Shown here: positions 1-10,558 of the stretch, piece by piece
Numbering within the stretch: position 1 is the stretch's first letter
Layout: the number at the start of each line of letters is the position of its first letter
NCBI GenBank assembly: GCA_001643675.2
Contig: LSRY02000001.1
Location: 987,501 to 1,051,500, forward strand
From: Monocercomonoides exilis
Lineage: Eukaryota; Preaxostyla; Oxymonadida; Polymastigidae
DNA length: 64,000 nucleotides
Direction: 5' to 3'
The notes under the pieces: generated by a model
Databases searched by the model: none
Told to the model about the DNA's origin: nothing
What the model saw: the letters and a program-made list of their open reading frames with translations, nothing else
Made by a program: the position numbers and the translations under genes

Positions 1-3000
1 CAGCAGCAACCGCATTAGCTGAATAACTCCCTGTCATAACCATCTCCTCTCCTTCTTCCTCTCCAGCTGCCTCGTCCTCTCTCTTCATCATCGGCTCAAA
101 AAACCTGACCCACAGCCGTTTCGCTGCCGTCCTCACTTTTGGGCTTCCGCTTCCCAACAGCTGCTCCACCATCTGCCTCCCGTTGTGTGCATCGATCTCC
201 TTCAGAGCAGCATTGTAATCATAAATGGCATCAATACGCTGTGTCACAGACAGATTCTCTTTGACACTGTTTGCATTGGAACAAGAAGATGCAGTACCGT
301 CATCCACCATCTTTCCTCCAGTTCCCATTCCTCCTCTTTCTCCTCCTTCTCCCAGCAGCATCCCTTCCCTCCTCTTCATCTCCACTCCTATCTGCGCAGC
401 CTCACAGCACAGATTCAGTGCAACCAGGGCGCATTCCAGCGACTCTGCTTTTCTCCCACAGCTCAGCTGCGCAGTCACAACGCCCACCAATCCAGAGGCG
501 ATGACCTGTTCTGCTATTCCTCTTCCACACAAGCACAATGCTTCCACCACACGCAGCGCATTGTATTTGACTTGCAGAGGAAATGGGCGAGAAAAGATCT
601 GCTTCAGACGGAGGAAGAGATTGTGGCTGATGCAGATGGAAGCTAGCTGTGAAGAAATTATGGGAGGTGGATGAGGAGAAGAAGGAAAAGAAGATGGAGA
701 AGAAGAAGAAGGAAATGATGACGTCGATGATAAAGGAGAAGGACATGTTTGCATTTGAGGTGGGAATGAAGAGATGTTCTGTTCTAAGATCGAATGTGAA
801 ATGGACATTTTGGTGTCAGGTGAAGTGTTAGTGATACTTTCAGGAGAAGAAGACGATGACAATGAAGAAGATGAAGAAGAAGAATCTTGCGAAGAAAGCA
901 AAGTCAAAAACGAGTAAGAATTGCTCTCAAGCACCAATTTGCTGTTGTATGAGGCGAAGGCAACTGGAGTTTGACTGTTGAACGGTTGTGAACCAACAAC
1001 TGGGTCGATGAAAGTGAAGAGAATGTTTGAGAGCAAAAAAAGCGTTTCCTGAAGAATCTGCTTGTGCTGAGACCGAAGAGAAGGCAGGACATCTGGAATC
1101 ACATTGGCTCTGATGGCGGTCTGTTTGTATGGGGAAAATAAGTTTTGTATAAAGAAAAGTGGAATGATATGAAGTTTAAATAGGATCGACGAAGATTAAA
1201 AGAACATGATTGAATAACAACATGAACAGAAAAAGAAAAAAAAGAAAAGAAAAGAAACAAAAAACAAAAAACAAAAATAGAAAATAGAAAATGAGAAGAT
1301 GAAAAAAAAATACAGTTCAAATATGAAATGTGCATTCTATCATCATACAATCAGCGTTGAAGCGTCGTTTGCCTGAGCAATGTTGCTCAAAAGGCCGATG
1401 GCGTGGTATTGGAGAGACTGATCGGCAGAAGTCGTCAGGCACACAACAAAGCGAAGAAAGTTTGCATTGTTCAATTTCTGCGAAAAAGGGAAATATCGAT
1501 GAAGTGAGAGATGGGCGAGAAAATATTGCGATATAATTCACAAGTTTCAAATTGTGAAAAATGAAGAAATGAAAACCCCAGTTAAAAAAGCACACTTTGA
1601 CCGTTTCCTCTGAATCGCATGTGATTTGGAACAGGAACTTCATCAGATCCAGAGTGATGGTCTCCTTTTTCAGAAAGAAGCATGGCAAGGCCAGCGGAAC
1701 AAAAGGCAGAAACTTGTCTGAATGAGGGATTTTGTAGGTAAGGTTAGTCAGAAGCCACACAAGCGGTGTGATCAGCTGGTCTGCGGGGTCGAACTGGCTT
1801 TCAAGAAATGGCGTGGGTGTTGTGGTTGATGAAGAAGAAGTTGAAGATAAGGGTAAAGTTGATGAAGTGGATGTTGATGAGTATAATAAATGAGCTTGTT
1901 CAGATGTGTTTGTGTGTGTATCTTCTGAAGGAAGCATGCTCGTTGAATTAGAAATGTTACAGCCAGAGCTTTGAGGCTGAGGAACAAGCTGCTCTGGGAC
2001 TAAAATGGTAGGCTTGTCCTGTAACAGATCTGGAGAGTCGCCTATAACAGGCTCCTGCTGCATTGCTTGCTGAGAGAATGAAATAGGTGAAGTTGTTGGG
2101 GAAGAATGGCTGGTGTCAGTGCTGCAGAAATCAATTGGCCGAAGATGAACAAGTGGAAGGCACCGTTCAAAAAGCTCAAATATCTTTTGAAGAGAGTTTT
2201 CTGTTTGCACGAAGCAGTTTAAATCTGTGGATTCTGTAACAATATTTGACAATAGCCATATCGCCTATTTTCGGAAAATAGTCGTTTACCAATCAATATA
2301 AACAAATTCTGCTTTAAAAAAATAACGATGTTAAAAACAAACATTTGAAACAACTCCCCGATCATTGCTGCCCAAGCATGACAAAGCACAAGGAACAATT
2401 CCAGAAAAAGCAATTTTTCTCACATTATGATTTTGTTTGGTAACAACTTTAAATATTTTTTATTCAAAAAATGAAGAATTTAAAAAGTATTAATTTCGTT
2501 ACCTAGATTCGCCAAACTCCAAAGGATTTCACTCTGAATAATTAAATTATTAAATACTCAAAAATCTTCAAAAAAATCGTGTTCAAACCTGGATTTGCTG
2601 GCTTGCAGTTGTTTGAAGCAGATGCACAAACTTTTCGATTATTCCATCTTGAATGAAGGTGTCAATGTCCTTAAGGTTATCTTTAAAAATAACAACATTT
2701 TTGTAACAATTTCATTGAAAAAAACAAACATTTTGCAGTATATTTTCTTATATCTCTAAGTGAATCCAAAATTTTATCTGGGTTTCCTTCTTCGTACACT
2801 TTTGAAAAGGCAGAAGATAGTTCTTTCTTCAATAAAATTAAAATTTATAATGTTTATGAAACAATTATAGGATCCAATATAATACCTGTTTCATAATTAT
2901 TTCCCACTGTTTTGATTCTGATTCGAATTCCCGTACTTTTTGAAGCAATGAACTTCTGTAATTTCCTCGTAAAGAGTTCGTATGTTTATTTCGCCCATCT

Positions 3001-3104
3001 TGGATTAGAGAGTCATCGTCATCTCCAATAAATGATGCAAATCGTGAAACCTCACGTTCTTCACGACTTACAATTGTTGCGAGTGTATCAAAATCTTCAA
3101 TCAT
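1..3104 (-). CDS. Importin-alpha-like ARM-repeat protein, partial (3' end off the left edge)
   Basis: Importin-alpha carries NLS cargo to importin-beta and the nuclear pore. I assembled eight exons: 3104-2886, 2826-2730, 2680-2589, 2533-2503, 2446-2343, 2264-1596, 1477-1349 and 1120-1. All junctions have GT..AG ends and matching phase, and the first seven exons sum to exactly 447 codons. The joined protein shows ARM helices at the family's spacing, for example SEILWSLANL, then VRKIAFSGIVPCALSCLGS, AIWLLSNIV, LQYHAIGLLSNIAQ and ILQETLFLLSNILF. The order and character match importin-alpha ARM repeats. Exon 4 is only 31 bases. Serine-rich inserts interrupt the ARM array in exon 6 (around 1,800-2,100) and exon 8 (around 660-890). 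I see no arginine-rich importin-beta-binding segment in the first 73 residues, which is odd for a classical importin-alpha. The ATG at 3104 is the first Met of the open first exon. Another ARM adaptor is the alternative. Confidence 0.72.
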
Positions 3105-3186
3105 TCTGAAACATCACAATGTATATAAATCTGATCTTTTTTTCGAAAAAGTAAAAAAAGAGGGCATTACGATCATATTCACCAAA

Positions 3187-5822
3187 ATGAAACCGCCTTT
3201 CAAGCGCAGAGAAAGGTCTATACCAGATACATACACTTCAATACGTGTCACAAATCTCTCGGATAGAGTGACAAAGGAACATATTGAAGAAATATTCAAG
3301 GAATATGGTGAAATTATCGGAATTGAATTTCCTGAACGTCTTGAAGATGAGAAGAGTAAGAAGCGATGTTTTATAGATTTTGAAGATATTGAAAGTGCAC
3401 GTCGTGCGGTTGAAGAAATGGATCAGGTTCTATTCAAGGATTTTAGATAATTATTTTAATGATCTTTACAATTAAATATTTGAACAATTTTTAGGGATGG
3501 ATTGACGAATTAGTCATAAGCGTGATACAAGTTCCTCCGACAAGAGAAAGTATGGAAAAGAAAAAACTCAGAGCGAAAAAAATTACTGGAACTCGTTCAA
3601 GGTCACCATCAACTGATTCTCACACTTCTTCTTCTCCTTCTCCAACCAGAAGTCTTAGTGAAACAAAAAGTGATAAAAAATCGCTTGATAGCACCTCAAA
3701 ATCAAACGAACAACTTGTTGGCAAAAAAACTTTGGCAGAAAGACAACAGCTGCTTTCTCAAAAAAAGAATGATCAGCAAATGTCTTCATCTAGGACTCAA
3801 TCTAAAAGTACTAGCAGCTCAAAGGATAGCAATTCTAATTCCTCTTCCATGGCAAAGGATGATAAAGAAAATGAGTCACAGAAAAGAAAAGAAGATAGTG
3901 GGGTCCGCGACAAAGATAAAGAAAGATTGACAAACAGAAATGACAGAAGGACATCTGAAAGACATCGATCACCAGTGCGAAGTCGCGATCGCCAGAGAAG
4001 AAGAGACGATCGTGACAGAAGAAGAAGCAGGAGCAGAAGAGGCAGTAGGAGGGATAGCAGGAGTCGAAGTAGAAGTAGAAGAAGCAGGAATCTCAGAAGG
4101 AAAGACAGTCGAAGCAGAAGCAGGAGCAGAAGTCGACGCAGAAGTTATAGCAGATCTGGAAGAGACAGAGACAGAGACAGAAATAGAGAAAGGGAGAGAG
4201 AGAAGGACAAAGAGAGGGAAAGAGAAAGAGATAGAGATAGAGATAGAGCAAAAGAAAGAGAAAGAGAGAAAGAAAGAAACAGAAGAAGAGGAAGAAAAGA
4301 GTATTCCAGCAGATACAAGCGACGTCGCCAAAGCGAATCTGATTCGTCGTCTTCTTCTTCTTCTTCGCCCACATCTCATTCCCCAACATCCTCTTCTTCT
4401 CGTTCGTCTTCTCCTTCTTCATCACACACAGAACATTCAAATGCTGCAAAGCAGAGAAGAACACGGATGCAGCGCAGAAGGCGGGCACGTTCTTCTTCTT
4501 CTTCTTCTTCACGTTCTTCGCGTTCTTCTTCTCCTGATAAATCACAATCGCCTTCACACTCTCGTTCTCATTCTCGTTCTCGCTCTCATTCAAGAAATCG
4601 CTCATCTTCTCCATCGGCCTCTTCATCGGCATCTCCTTCTGCTTCTGCAACCCGCAAGCATTCACACTCACACTCAGCCTCTTCAACCTCGTCTTCTCCT
4701 TCTCCTTCTTCCCGTTCTAATTCTCGTTCTCAATCTCGTTCTCCTTCAGCTTCTTCCTCGTCTTCCTCTCCTTCTGCCAAATCAGCACACAATCAGAGAA
4801 AATCAATGAAAAGGCGCTCAAAACGAGCATCACGTGGTTCATCTTCTGCTTCTGCTTCTGCTTCTTCTCGGCATTCTGCACATGCAAAACAAACAGCAGG
4901 AACTCATACAAGACGTTCTTCTTCATCTCATTCTTCGCATTCTTCTCGTTCTCGTTCTCGTTCTCGTTCTCGCTCTGCTTCAACATCTTCTTCGTCTTCT
5001 TCCACTCCTTCGCATTCATCTCCTTCTTCATCTCGATCTCGGTCTCGTTCTCGTTCTTCTTCTCGTTCTCATTCACGATCACATTCAAATGCTCCTTCAA
5101 CAACACAAAAGAAAGACGAAAAGCAATCAACTGCACAGCCAACAACTCAAAAGGAGGAGAAAAATGCAAGTTCTGATTCATCAACAGCTGCTAATGAGAC
5201 ATCTGAGGATAAGAAACAAGCAGCAAATTCACCTCGTTTATCTTCAGAATCTTCATCTTCATCTCTTTCATCATCGTCATCACCTTCTTCCTCTTCTTCT
5301 TCTTCCTCCTCTTCTTCTTCTTCTTCTGTGACAGATTCACAATCCCATTCTCAATCACATCCTGATAATCAATCAGAGGAAAAACCTTCGGATTCTTCTT
5401 CTTCCTCCTCATCAAAATCTTCTCCTTCAAACGCTTCTTCTTCAAAGTCTTCATCATCTCTTTTTCGCAAAACTCGTAATTCTCGTTCTCGTTTCCATTC
5501 GCCTTCGCATTCTCATTCGCGATCACCTTCTTCTTCTTCTTCTTCTTCTCGTTCTAGTTCTCCTTCTTCTTCTGATTCTGGCTCAGATTTAGAATCTTCT
5601 ACACAACACGAAGCAAAGAGTGAAAAGAAAGTGAAACATGGAAAAGAGAAAGAGGATGAGAAAGAGAAAGAGAAAAAAGAAGAGAAAGAAGAAGAGAAAG
5701 AAAGTGAAAGTGAAGATATTTTGAAAGATGAAGAGAATGTATTTAAAGAAGTTCATCCAAAAGAAGAGGATTCCGACTCAGATTCTGCTGATGCACATCT
5801 TCCGGCAAGAAAAAGAAGATAA
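3187..5822 (+). CDS. RNPS1-like RNA-binding protein with very long RS/serine tail
   Basis: Two exons, 3187-3426 and 3495-5822, split by a 68-base GT..AG intron; the join is in phase and gives 855 residues. Residues about 16-95 form one RRM. RNP2 is IRVTNL, RNP1 is KRCFIDFE, and the stretch VTKEHIEEIFKEYGEI followed across the intron by DQGWIDELVI resembles the RRM of RNPS1, a splicing activator and exon-junction/ASAP component. The rest is low complexity: an RS region with RSRS and RDRDR blocks (about 220-350), long serine runs mixed with SRS and SHS, and a K/E-rich acidic end. RNPS1 in animals is about 300 residues with the S-rich part before the RRM, so the length and order differ. The protein is probably nuclear and phosphorylated by SR kinases (inference). 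It starts 82 bp from the divergent importin-alpha start. An AATAAA lies 59 bases past the stop. Another SR protein remains possible. Confidence 0.68.
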
Positions 5823-6896
5823 ATAAATTATAATGGGTTTTTATTTATTTATTTTATCAGTCATCTTTATTTTTGGAATTAATAAAAATACAACTTCAAA
5901 AATCAAATAGTTATTTTTTTTTTCCTTTTATTTAATGAAAAACTCTATAGAATATGAACAAAAGAAAGAAAATTGAATGGAAAGTTGTATAAAAAGCTTA
6001 TCTCACTTTGTGTAATTCTTGTTTTCCATATATTCTTCTTTCGTTCATTCCTGTTCAAAGCCGAAAGTCAATATTTGACAGTCAGTTGTCTCGAAGCATA
6101 AGTTTCTTAATTTGACACAAGTAAATAACCCATTGAAATCTTTATTTATTTCGTGCTATCTTTGAGATATTTTTGTTTCTTAATGTATTTTTAATATTTC
6201 TTTTTTTTAAAAAAAATACAAAAAATCTCTTCTTTTTGTGTTATAAACTCGTTTATTAAAAATGAGGATTAATCAAAAATTAATAAAAAGATTGATAACA
6301 TATAGACAAATAGGCAAAGAAGCAAGAAATAAGAAATAAGAAATAAAGAATGAGATGAAAAAAGTTGATTATTATAAGAAAAAGCAACAAAATCCTGTTA
6401 AAATTCAAAAAAGATAAAATAAAATAAATGAAAAGAGGGCAAATACAAGTAAATAAAAAAACAATATGAAAACAAAGAGGGATAAAGCCATGAAAAAAGG
6501 AGAAAAAATAAAGAACAAAATTAAGGTAACTGTTCGTTGTTCAATTTGTTTGTTGAAAGAATCCTGAAGAGAATGAATATTTTCATTAAGATTAACATAA
6601 GATGAATCTGACTAAACAAAAGGCAACGATACAAGAGGCAGCAATTTCATATGCAATTTTTTTCCTTTATTTTTATTTTATTTTTTTTAAGTTTTCCCCT
6701 TTTCCTTCTTTTTTTCCCTCTTCGTTCAGAAACTCTGTCTTTTCTTTATTATTTCACAATTGTTTGCTACGCGTCACATGGCTTTGTGTCTCTTCTTCTG
6801 TCAAACGCAAATATCTCTTTTTCCTTTCTCCTTTCCATTTTCCTCTTCGCTCTCCCTCTTCGTCCCCTCCTCCTCTTCTCTTCATATTCTCTTCCT
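5823..6896. other. Convergent intergenic region
   Basis: About 1.07 kb between two converging genes. It is very AT-rich, with A- and T-runs and small repeats such as AGAAATAAGAAATAAG near 6,330. The pyrimidine-rich strand near 6,660-6,900 gives spurious open frames. I see no gene, RNA gene or mobile element in it. Confidence 0.5.
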
Positions 6897-7844
6897 TTAC
6901 TCTGGCGGTGCCATCACACTTGTTCCTTCCTTCGTCATCGATCCTGACTGCTCCGACAGATCCACATCGTCTGCAATTGGCACATACTTCACTCTTTCGC
7001 TCTTCCCTTTCAGCAGCTGCCACAGCACAAGCACGCTCAGCATCCCCGTCACAGCCACAAGCACCACACTCAACGCTATCCCGACCTGCCATGCACCAGT
7101 CTGGTATTTTCTTACTGGAATCTTCAGACACATGTCTTCGATACCGTTGTAGTAGTACCCAACCTCGCACTGCGCAAACACACACTGTGATGTATCGAAC
7201 TGCTGTGTGGTTGCATTGCACGGGTGGCCGTACACTTTGTGCGAGCGGCGGGGTGCTTTTGTTGCACATTCCGGAGACAGCTCCACCTCCCACTTGAAGC
7301 AGACATCGAAGTACTTCACCAGACGGCCCTGTGCAAGTGTCTTGAATCTTTTCGCGGTGAACTCGTCAGGCGTGGGGAAGTGAGACGCAACAGCATCAGG
7401 AGACACCCTCACAAACTCCAGCACATCCTTCGCGCCTTTCTCTTTGCCTTCTTTTTTCGTCTCTTCACTCACTTTCTTCCTCAACTCCCAGTTGTATGTG
7501 TATGGCTCCTCAAACGCCCACCGCATGCCCACTCCTTTCCTTACGAACTCAGCTGGGAGTGTGTCGAGCTTCGCTTTTGGATATGACACCTTCAGTGAAT
7601 GAATCCAGTCAGAGTCGTGATAAGAACCGAAGGGATATGTGCCCACAGAATATTTGGAGAGATCGATATCTTCATTGGCTGAAAAAAATTTTTTTGTGGA
7701 TTGGAAGAAAACAAATGGAAAAATAAAAGGAAAAAAAGAAAATAAATATCCATTGCCAAAAGCAATCAAAAATCATTGAAAGCATCATCAAAAACGAAAA
7801 TATTTAAAATTTATCAAATATTTTTTTTCCATTATAAGTTGTTG

Positions 7845-7891
<47 letters not shown>

Positions 7892-10417
7892 AGATCATAT
7901 TCACACATTTTGAATTCTGGTGCTCCATGTCAATGGAACTGCCTGCAAATACAACTTTCCCCAAATGTCCTTCAACAACACGGTCCAACATCAGGGCGCA
8001 GCTTCCACCGCACAGCCCATCCTAATTACAGAAATAGACAGAAAGTTAGAAGATAGCAAAAGAAGAAGAAGAGGAAGAGGAAGAAGAAGAAGATAATGGT
8101 GATGATGAAAATGATAATGATTATGATAAAAATACATTCAGAAATCCAATAAATTAATATTTAAATGAATGAAAGCATCAAAAAAACAGGAAAAAAATCA
8201 AACAGTAACAAAGAGAAGATGCTGTGGATCGAATGTTCTGTGGTTGGGGTCTTCAAGAAGTGTCTCAAGATGCTCTTCTTCGTGTTCTTCTTCATCTGTT
8301 ATATCCAGCATGTATCTGTTATTATCATAAATGAAAAATAAAAAGAAAAAGAAAAAGAAAAATAAAATTTGGAAAATTACATTTTAAAAAAATGCATATA
8401 AAAGCATCAGAATTTTGAATGTTACAAAACAAAAATTATTTTTGGAATAATCTTTGAAGATTCATTTATTTTTTTTTTCTGTCAAAGCATAATTTCAAGT
8501 ATTTTTATAATCTCTCTCTCTCTCTCTCTCTCCTCTATTCATTCATTCATTCATTATCCCTCCAATCTTCAATCAATTAATCAACCAACCAACCAATAAG
8601 CCAACATACTTTGACGAGTAATCGTGTGTGAATGTGCTGTTGTCCTCCTTGCTGAATGTGCGTGTTCTGCCAGATGTGTACCAGGTGGTGGAGATGCTTT
8701 TGTCTGTCAGATATTGATACCTTGGAACCTGAGACAGGATTGCCTGTGACTCCAGCTGAGTGTAAATCTTGTTCTTTCGGACATCTAGACGAAAGAATCA
8801 AATCAAAAAGAAAGAAAGAATAGAATAGAAAAATGTCAATAAAAGATATTGAATAACAAATAATAACAATAAAAATTGAAGAATATTCGATTAAAATCTC
8901 AAAGAAAAAGACAACAGCGATCCCAAGGGGAAAGAAATAAACAAATAAAATAAAATAAAATAAAATCATTTTTATCATTCGCTCTCAAAAAAATTAACTT
9001 TTCCCTATCCAACTATTAAAAAAAAAAAAAAAAAAAAAAACATACCGACTTCAGGCATTAGAGGATACACGTTTCCAACAAGATACTGAAGTGTGTTCAT
9101 TGCGAGTGTCGGGTGCCCTCCGCTATTCGACCGCACATCCACAATCAAATAGTCAATAGCCCTTTCTCTCATCAAAGTATTGGCATATGTCATTTCCTCG
9201 GTAAATATGTCGTGTCCATGCTCTGATCTGTAGAATGCGCCAAGTCGCATAAACCCAATGTTCTTCTCCTGTTCTTTCACTTCGTAAAAAGAGAGAAACT
9301 GGCCTTTGAACAGCTCTTCCATCGTGTCTTCTTCTCCTTCGTTTTGCCCTTTGGCATCAGGAACTTCCAAATGCTTGAAGAAATTCGTGCCATCTGGAAT
9401 AAATGTTGTTTCCTCAACACTTTCGAATATTCTGCCCAAAACTGTGCTTTTCTTCTTCGTTTTCTCTCTTTTAACTTGGGCATTTTCTCGTTCAGCTGAA
9501 TTTGAAGAGCTCCCAACATTCAAAAGTGGGCACAGACTCTTAAAATCGGTGATGTTCTGTAGTGAAACACCGTACCATGGAATGGTCACGTCTGATTCTT
9601 CATCACCCTCTTTTTTCACAGTAACTTGAATTGTTGAGGTTGGAGGTATTGGAAGCCTTTCGAGTAATCTAACTGCAAAATCAATCTGAACAGCGCGTGT
9701 GAATCTAGACGCACTATTCCTTGAAATAAACAAATTATCGGTTGCCCATCGATTAATAGTCTCAAGGGCTCGTTCTGCTTGGGTGGGTTTTGAATCATCC
9801 AAAGATATGTAAAGAATTTCATAATTCGTTAAATTATCACCTCCGTGTTCTTGAAGATGTTGTTCTGTTACAAATTTGAAAGCTGCAGGAAGGGCAGTAA
9901 AATATATGTGAACGTCTGATCCGTCTTCAGACTCTTCAGCTTTAATTCCAAAAGGTAGCACAAAAGCAAAATTTCGCGAGCAAGGCTTTTGAAAAGCTAA
10001 CTGATTATCTCGCGATTTTCCAAATAAAGAAGCTATCTCCGAATAAAACGATTCAGCATCTGCATAATCATTATTATACAATTTATTTAGCTCGGCTTCC
10101 AGATCAAAGCTTTCATCTGCATATGGTTCATGTAATGACAACTCAGCATCTTTCATAGCGTGCATATCCAACATTTTTAGGATTGCATTAAGAGTGGCTT
10201 CTTTTTCTTTTTTTGTTTCATCAAGCTTTTAAATTTATACAAAAGCCAACATAAAATATCACCATCAAAATTAAAATCAATTTTAAAAAATATATACTTC
10301 AAATGATTTTAAACATTCTTTTAAAACTTGGTACTCAACTGCTGTTTTTGTAGTGAACTTGCAATCGCCATCATTGCAAACTGCCGAGAAAGAAAGCGCA
10401 AAAATGAATATGATCAT
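6897..10417 (-). CDS. S41-family (CPAF/fungal-type) peptidase-like protein with signal peptide and C-terminal membrane span
   Basis: Exons 10174-9046 (probably extending a little further 5'), 8784-8610, 8315-8204, 8021-7907 and 7678-6897 join in phase to 770 residues. A separate first exon, 10417-10298, encodes a signal-peptide-like start (MIIFIFALSFSAVC). I could not find a phase-consistent junction between it and the second exon near 10,200, where there are A-runs. The S41 core is seen as DYLIVDVRSNSGGHPTLA at the end of the long exon, then two exons later DGLCGGSCALMLD. In fungal and bacterial relatives DG.C.S.C holds the nucleophile serine. The last exon has Cys pairs, then one hydrophobic span (VGIALSVVLVAVTGMLSVLV) and a short basic tail. 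This predicts a type I membrane protease facing outside or the secretory lumen. An intron holds a 41-base homopolymer. Substrate unknown. Confidence 0.62.
7850..7890. repeat. 41-base A homopolymer inside an intron
   Basis: An uninterrupted run of A on the plus strand (T in the sense of the peptidase gene). It lies in the intron between exons 7907-8021 and 6897-7678, only 16 bases inside the donor site. Length is likely to vary between copies or reads. Confidence 0.9.
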
Positions 10418-10558
10418 TAATCCTTATTATACTTATTAGGATCAATTGATAAGAGAAATTCACAAATGTGGTCCATGATGATAAAAGAAATAAAAAAAGA
10501 CTAATTAATACGAAAACATAATGATTTCGACATAACCCATAAGAAATAAATTATGTGA
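10418..10558. promoter_or_regulatory. Short divergent promoter region
   Basis: 141 bases separate the start of the peptidase gene (leftward) from the start of the coiled-coil protein gene (rightward). Both transcripts must start here or within their own first exons. I see no convincing TATA box or other named element, so the call rests only on the head-to-head layout. Confidence 0.4.

Noticed and set aside
3940-5526. Long open frames on both strands overlapping the RS/serine tail of the RNPS1-like gene
   Set aside because: They are other-frame readings of AGA/TCT repeats (E/R, L/P or K/N runs) with no independent signal. The RRM-linked frame and its in-phase intron explain the region.
6602-7297. 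231-codon plus-strand frame downstream of the RNPS1-like gene
   Set aside because: It is antisense to the last exon of the peptidase gene and its 3' flank, of F/S/P low complexity. The minus strand has a membrane span, Cys pattern and in-phase splicing.
8512-8560. CT and ATTC microsatellites as regulatory repeats
   Set aside because: Simple sequence within or beside an intron of the peptidase gene, with no supporting feature.
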